From NCBI GenBank assembly GCA_958454405.1, contig CAUEBO010000002.1, positions 1-64,000 of the forward strand: a DNA stretch of 64,000 bases, written 5' to 3'. The DNA comes from an uncultured Eggerthellaceae bacterium (GTDB lineage Bacteria > Actinomycetota > Coriobacteriia > Coriobacteriales > Eggerthellaceae). The notes below the pieces were generated by a model. That model was not told the DNA's origin and searched no databases. It saw only the letters and a list, made by a program, of their open reading frames with translations. Position numbers and translations under genes: made by a program. Position 1 is the first letter of the stretch. Every line of letters starts with the position of its first letter. Below, one piece after another: positions 35,005-42,499 of this stretch.

Positions 35005-36279
35005 ATGCGGCGTTTGGAGCGCATCATCCTGCATAGCGACATGAACTCCTTCTACGCCAGCGTGGAGCAGGCCGAGCGGCCCGAGCTGCGCGGCAGGCCC
35101 GTGGTGGTGGCGGGCAAGGAGGAGCTGCGCCACGGCATCGTGCTCACGAAGAGCCGAGAGGCGAAGGCCTACGGCATCAAGACGGCCGAAACGCTTTGGG
35201 AGGCGCGCCGGAAATGCCCTGACGTGGTGGTGCTGCCGCCGCGCTATCGACTGTATCGCCGGTACGCGGAGATGGCGCGCGAGATATACAACCAGTACAC
35301 CGACCTGGTAGAGCCCTTCGGCCTGGACGAGAGCTGGCTCGACATCACCGGATCGGTGTGGCGGCACGGCTGGGACGCCTACGAGGTTGCCAGCGAGATC
35401 AGCGGCCGCATGAAGGACGAGCTGGGGTGCACGGTGTCCGTCGGGGTGAGCTGGAACAAAGTGTTCGCGAAGTTCGGCAGCGACTACGAGAAGCCCGATG
35501 CCGTCACCGTCGTAGACCGGGCGAACTACCGCGACCTCGTATGGCCGGCGCCGGTGCGCGAGCTTTTGTACGTGGGGCCGGCCACCGAGCGCAAGCTGCA
35601 CGGGTCGAACATCCATACCATCGGGGAGCTGGCGCATGCCACAGACGCCTACCTGCAGCGGCGGTTCGGCAAGATCGGCTTCGAGCTGCGCCGGTACGCC
35701 CGCGGCGAAGATGACACGCCGGTCAAGGCGTACGATCCCGAATCACGCGACGTGGAGCGCGCCGTCAAGAGCTACGGCAACGGCCTGACCGCTCCGCACG
35801 ACATCGTGTGCGAGGCCGACGCGAAGGCGCTCATCTGGCTTTTGGCCGAATCGGTGGCGCAGCGCCTGCGCGAAGACGGCGTGCGCGCCCGCACCGTGGG
35901 CATCGGCGTGCGCAGCGGCATCGACCTATCCGGCTACGGGCGGCAGGCGAAGCTGCGCGCGCCCACGGCCGCCACCATCGAGATCGCACGGGCGGCATGG
36001 GGGCTTCTGCGCGCCAACGAGAAGCTGGACGAGGAGCATCCGGTGCGGGCGCTGCACGTGCGCGCCTCCGGCCTCTCGTCCATGCAGGAACCGGTGCAGC
36101 TGGCGCTGCTCGACGACGGCCGCGCGCATCGGGAGGATCTGGACTTCGCCATCGACGACCTGCGGCGGCGCTACGGCAACACCTGCGTCGTGCGCGGGGC
36201 CGAGCTGGTGGACGACGCACTGGCCGGCACCGACATCAAGGACGAGAACACCGTGCATCCCGTCGGATGGCTCGGCTGA
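35005..36279 (+). CDS. dinB: Y-family DNA polymerase (DinB/Pol IV-like)
   Basis: 424 aa translesion polymerase. The catalytic acidic residues are evident: D-M-N-S-F-Y-A-S near the N-terminus (first metal Asp) and LDESWLDITG (Asp-Glu pair) around residue 110. The thumb with helix-hairpin-helix (LLYVGPATERKLHGSNIHTIGELA) and a little-finger domain follow. GAGGAGG precedes the ATG. The C-terminus lacks an obvious beta-clamp motif of the QLxLF type, though QLALLDD near residue 370 could serve. Expression is likely SOS-induced through the LexA-like box. Five small genes follow in the same direction. Confidence 0.92.
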   Translation: MRRLERIILHSDMNSFYASVEQAERPELRGRPVVVAGKEELRHGIVLTKSREAKAYGIKTAETLWEARRKCPDVVVLPPRYRLYRRYAEMAREIYNQYTDLVEPFGLDESWLDITGSVWRHGWDAYEVASEISGRMKDELGCTVSVGVSWNKVFAKFGSDYEKPDAVTVVDRANYRDLVWPAPVRELLYVGPATERKLHGSNIHTIGELAHATDAYLQRRFGKIGFELRRYARGEDDTPVKAYDPESRDVERAVKSYGNGLTAPHDIVCEADAKALIWLLAESVAQRLREDGVRARTVGIGVRSGIDLSGYGRQAKLRAPTAATIEIARAAWGLLRANEKLDEEHPVRALHVRASGLSSMQEPVQLALLDDGRAHREDLDFAIDDLRRRYGNTCVVRGAELVDDALAGTDIKDENTVHPVGWLG

Positions 36280-36378
36280 CGCACGTCTCGCCCGATCGGC
36301 CGGGCGCTGCGGCCCCGACCCCTTCGTCGGCCCGCGGCGCCGCCCGTCGGCGCGAGGGGTCGACGGAAGGAGGGGCGA

Positions 36379-36786
36379 ATGCGGGGCATCCGAAGCCGGC
36401 GCAAGCGCTACGTGGAGGTGGTCGCGCACTGCTTCGAGGATGGCAGGCTGGTGCCGCTGTCCGTCGCGTGGGACGATGGGCGCGTGTTCGGGATCGACCG
36501 CATCCTGGACGTCCGCCGTGCCGCCTCGCTCAAGGTGGGGGGCGTGGGCACCCGCTTCATCGTGTGCATCGGGCATCGCACCACGAATCTGTTCTTCGAG
36601 GATCCGCGCTGGTTCGTGGAGGAGATCGTGCCTGAAGGAGCGCCCGTCGCATTGGACGGCTCCTGGGACGAGCGCGAGATGGGCGCGTGGGAGGAACGCC
36701 GAAGCGCAGGAGCGGCTTCCAAGGAGCTTCTGCGAGGGGGCGGTCGTTCGGGTAGAATGGGGCTGACGAGAAAGGACCCCGCATGA
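36379..36786 (+). CDS. Small conserved protein ending in PRWFVEEIVP with extended tail
   Basis: 135 aa. Residues 1-90 align with the 86 aa protein at 24181-24441 (YVEVVAHCFEDGRLVPLSVAW, DRILDVRRAASLKVGGVGTRFIV, FFEDPRWFVEEIVP); the last 40 residues are a charged extension absent from that copy. The ATG follows AAGGAGGGG. It is the first gene after the Y-family polymerase and overlaps the next gene by four bases, so it may be co-expressed with the polymerase under SOS control. Its function is not recognised; a role beside translesion synthesis is only inferred from position. Confidence 0.8.
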   Translation: MRGIRSRRKRYVEVVAHCFEDGRLVPLSVAWDDGRVFGIDRILDVRRAASLKVGGVGTRFIVCIGHRTTNLFFEDPRWFVEEIVPEGAPVALDGSWDEREMGAWEERRSAGAASKELLRGGGRSGRMGLTRKDPA

Positions 36787-37259
36787 GCGGATCTGTGGAT
36801 ATAGCGGCGCCTGGCGAGCGGGCGGACGATCTGGTGGCGGCGCTGGCCGCCGTTTGGGAGGCATCGGTGCGGGCGACGCATGCGTTCCTGACGGAGGAGG
36901 ACATCGTGGCGCTGCGCCCCGAGGCGCGCGCGGGGATCGCGGGCGTGGACGTGCTCGAAGTCGCGCGCCTGGACGGCGAGCCGTGCGGGTTCTCGGGCGT
37001 GCAGGATGGCAAGCTGGAGATGCTGTTCGTGGCGCCCGCGGCGCGCGGCTGCGGCGTGGGCAAGGCGCTGCTGGCCCGGGCGATCGCGCTGCACGGCGCG
37101 ACGGAGTTGGACGTGAACGAGCAGAACCCGCAGGCCGTCGGCTTCTACGAGCACGAGGGCTTCGCCGTGGCGGGCCGGTCGGCCGTCGACGACGCCGGCC
37201 GGCCGTTTCCGCTGCTGCATATGCGGCTGGCGCGCGGGAGCGAGGGGCGGGAGAGATGA
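36783..37259 (+). CDS. GNAT family N-acetyltransferase
   Basis: 158 aa cytoplasmic acetyltransferase. The acetyl-CoA binding motif A is seen as LFVAPAARGCGVGKALLARAI (the RGxGxG/A loop written RGCGVG), followed by ELDVNEQNPQAVGFYEHEGF, the typical beta-5/alpha-4 region with the conserved Tyr. Acceptor substrate unknown. Translation is coupled to both neighbours through ATGA overlaps at 36783-36786 and 37256-37259. Confidence 0.88.
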   Translation: MSGSVDIAAPGERADDLVAALAAVWEASVRATHAFLTEEDIVALRPEARAGIAGVDVLEVARLDGEPCGFSGVQDGKLEMLFVAPAARGCGVGKALLARAIALHGATELDVNEQNPQAVGFYEHEGFAVAGRSAVDDAGRPFPLLHMRLARGSEGRER

Positions 37260-37729
37260 GCGACGTCGAGCGTTTGTGGGAGGCCCTGGCCGAGCGGGAC
37301 CACAAGCGGGCGCACGCGGCGTTCCTCGAACTTGAAGAGCTCGCTTCGCAAGATCCTGCGGTGTACGGGCGGTTCGACGAGCTCGTGGGCATGCTGGGCG
37401 CAGACAGCTCGTATGCGCGCACGCGCGGGTTCCTGCTTATCGTCGCGTGTGCCGTGCACGACGAGGAAGGGCGCATCGAAGCGGCGTTCGACCGCATGGA
37501 GGAGCTTTTGCACGACGCGAAGCCCACGGCGGTGCGCCAGTGCGTGCAGGCGTTGCCGCATCTGGTGGAAACGAAGCCGAACATGGCCGACCGGGTGACG
37601 GCGGCGCTGGAGTCCGTCGATCCGGGCGCCTACCGCGACAGCATGGCGCCCCTTGTTGCAGCCGACGTCGCCCGTGCGCTCGAAGAGATTCGCCGAGGAG
37701 TGGAAGGTGGCGGGGAAGATGGACGATAA
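37256..37729 (+). CDS. HEAT-like helical repeat protein
   Basis: 157 aa, start ATG 37256 overlapping the upstream stop codon. The sequence is a series of amphipathic helices with repeat-like spacing (LWEALAERDHKRAHAAFLEL, FDELVGMLGADSSYARTRGF, LLHDAKPTAVRQCVQALPHL), resembling HEAT or Armadillo solenoids, with no catalytic motif. It would be a small protein- or nucleic-acid-binding scaffold. Similar short proteins occur in related genomes but I do not recall a demonstrated role. Its end overlaps the start of the following acetyltransferase gene by eleven bases. Confidence 0.75.
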   Translation: MSDVERLWEALAERDHKRAHAAFLELEELASQDPAVYGRFDELVGMLGADSSYARTRGFLLIVACAVHDEEGRIEAAFDRMEELLHDAKPTAVRQCVQALPHLVETKPNMADRVTAALESVDPGAYRDSMAPLVAADVARALEEIRRGVEGGGEDGR

Positions 37730-38357
37730 CGCATGCGCCCGAGCGCTCATGGCGTCGGGAGATTGGTTCGACGCGGCCGATCCGACGCTTGAAGAGGATC
37801 GCGTTCGCGCCCGCGCGACCACGTTGCGCTTCAACACCGATGCGACTCTGGATGAAGCGGGGCGCATGGAGCTTTTGCGCGGGCTGTTCGGCGCCGTGGG
37901 CGAGGGATCCGCGGTGATGCCGGGCGTCCAGGCAGACTACGGATTCGGGATATTCATAGGCAGGAACTGCTTCTTCAACTACAACTGCACGTTCTTGGAT
38001 GGCGCGCCCATCGTGTTCGGCGACGACGTGTGGGTGGGCCCGGGCTGCCAGTTCGTCACGCCGCTCCACCCGCTGCTCGGCCGCGAGCGCGCCATCCGCG
38101 TGGGCGGGGACGGCGCGCCGCACCTGTGGGAGCGCAACCTTCCCATCACGGTGGGAAACGATGTGTGGATAGCGGCCGGCGTCACGGTGAATCCGGGCGT
38201 GACCATAGGAGACGGCGCGGTCATCGGGTCGGGCAGCGTGGTGGTGAAGGACGTCCCGCCGCGGACGGTCGCTTTCGGCAATCCGTGCCGGCCGGTGCGC
38301 GAGATAACCGATGCCGACTCCATCGGCGCGGCTGCGGAAGTGGGCGTCCGCCTATGA
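37719..38357 (+). CDS. Left-handed beta-helix acetyltransferase (maltose/galactoside O-acetyltransferase type)
   Basis: 212 aa from ATG 37719, behind AAGGTGG. The N-terminal MAT domain (ALMASGDWFDAADPTLEEDRVRARATTLRFN) is followed by hexapeptide repeats: GIFIGRNCFFNYNCTFLDGAPIVFGDDVWVGPGCQFVT and ITVGNDVWIAAGVTVNPGVTIGDGAVIGSGSVV. The catalytic His lies in the VTPLHPL segment. It uses acetyl-CoA to acetylate a sugar or similar hydroxyl compound. It overlaps the genes on both sides, so it is part of the coupled cassette. Confidence 0.9.
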   Translation: MDDNACARALMASGDWFDAADPTLEEDRVRARATTLRFNTDATLDEAGRMELLRGLFGAVGEGSAVMPGVQADYGFGIFIGRNCFFNYNCTFLDGAPIVFGDDVWVGPGCQFVTPLHPLLGRERAIRVGGDGAPHLWERNLPITVGNDVWIAAGVTVNPGVTIGDGAVIGSGSVVVKDVPPRTVAFGNPCRPVREITDADSIGAAAEVGVRL

Positions 38358-39055
38358 CGCCGGCGAACGCTGGAAAGGGCGGGGCTTCGGCATCCGCTCC
38401 TCCCGTTCCCGCCCGCCCGAGCATTCCTGAGCTGCTTGTGCGCGTCGGATCGCTCTCGTCGTGGATCGCCGACGAAAACGACGGCGATCCGGCGGGCGCC
38501 CACCTTCACGTGACGGGGTGTGCGGAATCGGAGGTTGACTTCGCCCTGATCGAGCTGGCCGAATCGCGCGTCGAGGGCTGCGCGTGCTCCTCGTGCGACT
38601 TCTCCCGCGGGACGTTCGCCGACGTGGCCTTCTCGAACTGCGATTTTTCGAACTGCGACTTCTCCGAGGCCAGCTTCACGCGCTGCACGTTCGCGTCGTG
38701 CAAGCTCACCGGCGCGAACTTCACCGAAGCGGTGCTGCGTATCGTGGACGTGCGCGACTCGTCGTGCGCGTACGCCTGGTTCACGAAGGTCCGCCTGGAC
38801 GATGTCGCCGTGCGTACGACCGATTTCTCCCATGCCGACCTCTCCGAGGCGCGGTTGCGCCGCGTCGCTTTCGACGATGCGCGCTTCGCCGGCACGAGCT
38901 TCTTCCGCACGAGCCTGGCCGGGGTGGACTTGTCCACGTGCCAGCTGTCCGACATCGTGCTTTCCGACGCCATGGGCGAGCTGCGCGGCTGCTCGATGGA
39001 CCTGTTCCAGGCCGCCGGCATCGCGCGCCGGCTGGGCGTGGTCATCAAGGAGTGA
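38354..39055 (+). CDS. Pentapeptide-repeat protein
   Basis: 233 aa, start ATG 38354 overlapping the preceding stop in an ATGA. The middle of the chain consists of pentapeptide repeats of A(D/N)LXX type written here with Phe and Cys in the core: CDFSRGTFADVAFSNCDFSN, CDFSEASFTRCTFASCKLTG, ANFTEAVLR, TDFSHADLSEARLR and SFFRTSLAGVDLSTCQL. This folds into a right-handed quadrilateral helix that can mimic DNA shape; some relatives protect gyrase. Whether this one does is unknown, but its presence behind an SOS-type polymerase is suggestive. Confidence 0.85.
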   Translation: MTPANAGKGGASASAPPVPARPSIPELLVRVGSLSSWIADENDGDPAGAHLHVTGCAESEVDFALIELAESRVEGCACSSCDFSRGTFADVAFSNCDFSNCDFSEASFTRCTFASCKLTGANFTEAVLRIVDVRDSSCAYAWFTKVRLDDVAVRTTDFSHADLSEARLRRVAFDDARFAGTSFFRTSLAGVDLSTCQLSDIVLSDAMGELRGCSMDLFQAAGIARRLGVVIKE

Positions 39056-39125
39056 GGACGCGCGCGGATCGCGCCGCTCGGGACTCCGCCGCCTGCGGGG
39101 TTCCCGCGTCCTGTTCGCGGGCGGC

Positions 39126-39299
39126 TCAGCTCATCGGCGTTTTCGGGTCTTCCAGTTCTTTGACCTTGGCGCGCGCGTCCATGATGCCGTCGCGCACGGC
39201 GCGGCGCACGATGAAGTAGAGGGCGCATGCGATGAACAGAAAGAAGACCAGGTACACAAGCAGCGCGATCAGCCTTGCGAACGAACTTCCCAGCAGCAT
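39126..39299 (-). CDS. Small single-pass membrane protein
   Basis: 57 aa. It has one strong transmembrane helix, LIALLVYLVFFLFIACALYFIV (about residues 10-31, in two parts), followed by a positively charged RRAVRDGIMDARAKVKELEDP tail, consistent with N-out topology and a cytoplasmic amphipathic helix. AAAGGCGG lies upstream of the ATG. It is convergent with the pentapeptide-repeat gene. No family recognised; codon use agrees with its neighbours. Confidence 0.6.
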   Translation of the reverse strand: MLLGSSFARLIALLVYLVFFLFIACALYFIVRRAVRDGIMDARAKVKELEDPKTPMS

Positions 39300-39357
39300 G
39301 GCATCCGCCTTTCGTCGGTGACGGTGCCATCATAGCACCGGAGCAGCTGGGCCTCCG

Positions 39358-39366
39358 TGCTATACT
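39358..39366 (+). promoter_or_regulatory. Extended -10 promoter for ygiQ
   Basis: TGCTATACT is an extended -10 element (TGn plus TATACT) 42 bp upstream of the YgiQ start codon. No -35 element is apparent, as expected for this promoter class. Confidence 0.5.
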
Positions 39367-39408
39367 CGCCTGTGGACGCGATTCGAAGGAAACGGGCGAG
39401 GGAGCTGC

Positions 39409-41388
39409 ATGGAGCACGGGTTTTTGCCGATCAGCCGCCAGGACATGCTCGATCGCGGTTGGGAGCAGGTTGATTTCGCGTACGTGTCGGGCGACGCGTA
39501 CGTCGACCATCCCTCGTTTGGGGCGGCCATCATCACGCGCCTCTTGGAGGCGAACGGCTACAAGGTGGGCGTCATCGCCCAGCCCGACTGGACCGACGAG
39601 CGCAGCATCGCCGTGTTCGGCGAGCCGCGGCTGGGGTTCCTCGTGTCGTCGGGCAACATGGATTCCATGGTGAACCACTACACGGTGTCGAAGAAGCGCC
39701 GCAAGGCCGACGCCTATTCGCCGGGCGGAGCGGCGGGCAAGCGTCCCAACCACGCCGCGGTTGTCTACGCCAACCTGATCCGCCGCACGTACAAGGAAAC
39801 GCCCATCATCCTGGGCGGCATCGAGGCGAGCCTGCGGCGGCTCGCGCACTACGACTACTGGTCCGACAAGCTGAAGCGCTCTATCCTGCTCGATTCAGGC
39901 GCCGACCTGATATCCTACGGCATGGGCGAGCGCTCCATCGTCGAGATAGCTGATGCGCTGGACAGCGGCCTGGGCATCCGGGACCTCACGTTCATCGACG
40001 GCACGGCGTACCGGGCATCGTCGTTGGAGCACGTCTACGATGCCGAGGTGCTGCCTTCGTTCGACGAGCTGAAGGCCGATCGGCTGAACTATGCGAGAAG
40101 CTTCGCCGTCCAGTACCGCAATTCGGATCCCGTCACGGGCGGGCGGCTGGTCGAGCCGTACTCCGACCATGAGTTCGTCGTGCAGAACCCGCCTGCGCGG
40201 CCTCTGACCCAAGAGGAGATGGACGCGGTGTACGCCCTGCCGTACATGCGCGCCTGCCATCCTGCCTACGAGAAGGACGGCGGCGTGCCGGCCATCGCCG
40301 AGGTGAAGTTCAGCCTGGCCAGCAACCGCGGCTGCTTCGGGGAGTGTTCGTTCTGCGCGCTGACGTTCCATCAGGGGCGCATCGTGCAGACGCGCAGCCA
40401 CGAGTCCCTGGTGCGCGAGGCGCGCCTCATCGCGGCCGACCCGGACTTCAAAGGCTACATCCACGACGTGGGCGGCCCTACCGCGAACTTCCGCGCTCCT
40501 GCATGCGCGAAGCAGGCGAAGCGCGGCGCGTGCCCGAACAAGCGCTGCCTGTTCCCCGGGCCCTGCAAGCAGCTCGACGCCGACCATGGCGACTACCTGG
40601 AGCTGCTGCGGTCGCTGCGGAAGCTTCCCGGCGTGAAGAAGGTGTTCGTGCGCTCGGGCATCCGCTTCGACTACGTGCTGGCCGACGGCGCCCACGGCGC
40701 CGAGTTCATCCGCGAGCTGTGCGAGCACCACGTGAGCGGGCAGTTGAAGGTGGCGCCCGAGCACGTGTCCGACGCGGTGCTGGGGATCATGGGCAAGCCG
40801 GAGAGCGGGGTGTACCGGCGGTTCGTGCGCGCTTACGAGCGCGCCAACGAGGAGCTGGGCAAGAAGCAGTACCTCGTGCCGTACCTGATGTCGTCGCATC
40901 CGGGGTCGACGCTGGCCGAGGCGGTGGAGCTGGCGGAGTACTGCCGCGATTTGGGCTACAACCCCGAGCAGGTGCAGGACTTCTACCCCACGCCCTCCAC
41001 CATGTCCACTGTCATGTACGCGACCGGCGTCGACCCGCGCACCATGCAGCCCGTCTACGTCCCGAAGAGTCCGCACGAGAAGGCCCTCCAGCGTGCGCTC
41101 ATCCAGTACCGCGATCCGAAGAACCGCGACCTGGTGCTGGAGGCGCTGCGCAAAGCCGGCCGGATGGATCTGGTGGGGTACGGGCCGAAGTGCCTCGTGC
41201 GTCCGAAGAAGGCCAAGGACGCGAAGGGCGCCGCCCCGCGCGCATCGCAGCAGAAGGGCGGCAAGCCGGCGAAGCGGTCCGGATCTTCGAACCGGCCGAA
41301 GCTGGCGAAGCCGGCCAAGCCGGCCAAGCCGCCCAAGCCTGCGAGGCCGCCCAAGCCGACGCGAGGGAGCGGGCCGCGCCCGCGGTAA
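39409..41388 (+). CDS. YgiQ family radical SAM protein
   Basis: 659 aa. The YgiQ N-terminal domain (FLPISRQDMLDRGWEQVDFAYVSGDAYVDHPSFG) is followed by a radical SAM core with cluster cysteines C309, C313, C316 (RGCFGECSFC) and the cysteine-rich CAKQAKRGACPNKRC insert that may hold another cluster. Signature stretches SGIRFDYVLAD, GQLKVAPEHVSD and QVQDFYPTPSTMSTVMYATG are typical. The last 45 residues are a Lys/Pro/Ala repeat tail (KPAKPAKPPKPARPPKP), probably disordered. The biochemical function of YgiQ proteins is not established. Confidence 0.92.
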   Translation: MEHGFLPISRQDMLDRGWEQVDFAYVSGDAYVDHPSFGAAIITRLLEANGYKVGVIAQPDWTDERSIAVFGEPRLGFLVSSGNMDSMVNHYTVSKKRRKADAYSPGGAAGKRPNHAAVVYANLIRRTYKETPIILGGIEASLRRLAHYDYWSDKLKRSILLDSGADLISYGMGERSIVEIADALDSGLGIRDLTFIDGTAYRASSLEHVYDAEVLPSFDELKADRLNYARSFAVQYRNSDPVTGGRLVEPYSDHEFVVQNPPARPLTQEEMDAVYALPYMRACHPAYEKDGGVPAIAEVKFSLASNRGCFGECSFCALTFHQGRIVQTRSHESLVREARLIAADPDFKGYIHDVGGPTANFRAPACAKQAKRGACPNKRCLFPGPCKQLDADHGDYLELLRSLRKLPGVKKVFVRSGIRFDYVLADGAHGAEFIRELCEHHVSGQLKVAPEHVSDAVLGIMGKPESGVYRRFVRAYERANEELGKKQYLVPYLMSSHPGSTLAEAVELAEYCRDLGYNPEQVQDFYPTPSTMSTVMYATGVDPRTMQPVYVPKSPHEKALQRALIQYRDPKNRDLVLEALRKAGRMDLVGYGPKCLVRPKKAKDAKGAAPRASQQKGGKPAKRSGSSNRPKLAKPAKPAKPPKPARPPKPTRGSGPRPR

Positions 41389-41430
41389 GGCGAAGATCGC
41401 GGCGCGTTCCCTGCCGGCCTGCGCGCCCTG

Positions 41431-42315
41431 CTACCGCCGATGTTCTTTGCACACCTGCTCCATGGCGTCCAGGAACACCTGCGTCTGCTTGTTGGGCATC
41501 GAGGCGCGCCAGACGAGCCCCTGGTGCGCCTCGAAGCGCGGGGTGAAGGGCACGAAGCGAAGGTCGCTGTCGACGCCCAGATCGAACAGCCCTTCGTAGG
41601 TGAGCATGCAGCACATGCCCTGGCGCACCAGGTGCTTGGCATTCGTGAGCAGGTTGAACGTGGCGACGACGTTCATCCGGTCGAGCGCGTCGCCCGCCCA
41701 GTCGCGCAGGGTTCCCGAAAGCGCTTGGCGCGAGGCGACGATGTTCCGGCCCGCCAGGTCGGCGGGGGATATGCCGTCGAGCCGTCCCACGTCGCTGTCG
41801 CGCCGGGCCACTGCTCCCCACACGTCCGCAACCGGCAGCGACATCGTGTTCATCTTGGCATGGTCGCGCATCTCGCATTCCAGCAGCACGTCGTAGAATC
41901 CCCGCACCAGGCCGTCCTTCAATTCCGCCGTAGTGCCGCTGTAAACGGCGAAGTCGATGGCGGGGTAGCTCCGCCGCACGTCGTCCATGGCCTGCGCCAC
42001 GAGCGCCATCGCCTGGGATTCGCCTGCCCCGATGTGCACGGTGCCGCTGACGGACCGCTCTGGCGGAAGCATGTCGTCTTCGGCCTTGTGCGCCAGTTCC
42101 ACGATGGACTCGGCGTAGCGGTACAGGACGGTGCCCTGGTCGGTCAGCTCGACGCCTTTGGGCCCGCGCGTGTACAGCTCGCGTCCGAACTCCTTCTCCA
42201 GCGACGACAGCTGGCGCGAGAGCGTCGGCTGGGTGACGTGCAGGGCCTTGGCCGCGTTCGAGATGTTGCCTTCGCGCGCGACAGCGAGGAAGTACTCGAG
42301 GGTTCTCAGTTCCAT
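41431..42315 (-). CDS. LysR-family regulator divergent from the molybdoenzyme operon
   Basis: 294 aa, start ATG 42315 (MELRTLEYFLAVAREGN), preceded by GGGAGA. The helix-turn-helix with HVTQPTLSRQLSSLEKEFG is canonical, and the effector domain has a normal length. It is transcribed away from the molybdopterin oxidoreductase gene with 184 bp between the start codons, the classical arrangement for a LysR regulator and its target operon. Unlike the two 310 aa LysR proteins of this window it belongs to the CynR/CysL-like branch by its N-terminus. The inducer is probably the substrate of the molybdoenzyme. Confidence 0.9.
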   Translation of the reverse strand: MELRTLEYFLAVAREGNISNAAKALHVTQPTLSRQLSSLEKEFGRELYTRGPKGVELTDQGTVLYRYAESIVELAHKAEDDMLPPERSVSGTVHIGAGESQAMALVAQAMDDVRRSYPAIDFAVYSGTTAELKDGLVRGFYDVLLECEMRDHAKMNTMSLPVADVWGAVARRDSDVGRLDGISPADLAGRNIVASRQALSGTLRDWAGDALDRMNVVATFNLLTNAKHLVRQGMCCMLTYEGLFDLGVDSDLRFVPFTPRFEAHQGLVWRASMPNKQTQVFLDAMEQVCKEHRR

Positions 42316-42499
42316 GCCAATCTCCCATCCGGCTTTTGATCGGGCCGTGCGTTGCGTCGGAGGGACGACGCCCCGTTTCGGCAAGCCATACAAAACATGC
42401 ATAGAGAACATTTCACTATAGGCATTTTCAATATTCTAGCAGCGGTCATACCATCGGGGCTAGAGAGAAACCTCGCAGGACGAGAAGAAGGGGGAGCGT
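42316..42499. promoter_or_regulatory. Divergent AT-rich control region, LysR / molybdoenzyme operon
   Basis: Bases 42388-42440 are markedly AT-rich. A TATTCT (42432-42437) is a candidate -10 for the operon, and TATAGT read on the minus strand at 42420-42415 could serve the LysR gene, so the promoters overlap and LysR could control both. Spacing to -35 elements is poor, consistent with activator dependence. GGGGGAG precedes the operon start codon. Confidence 0.45.
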
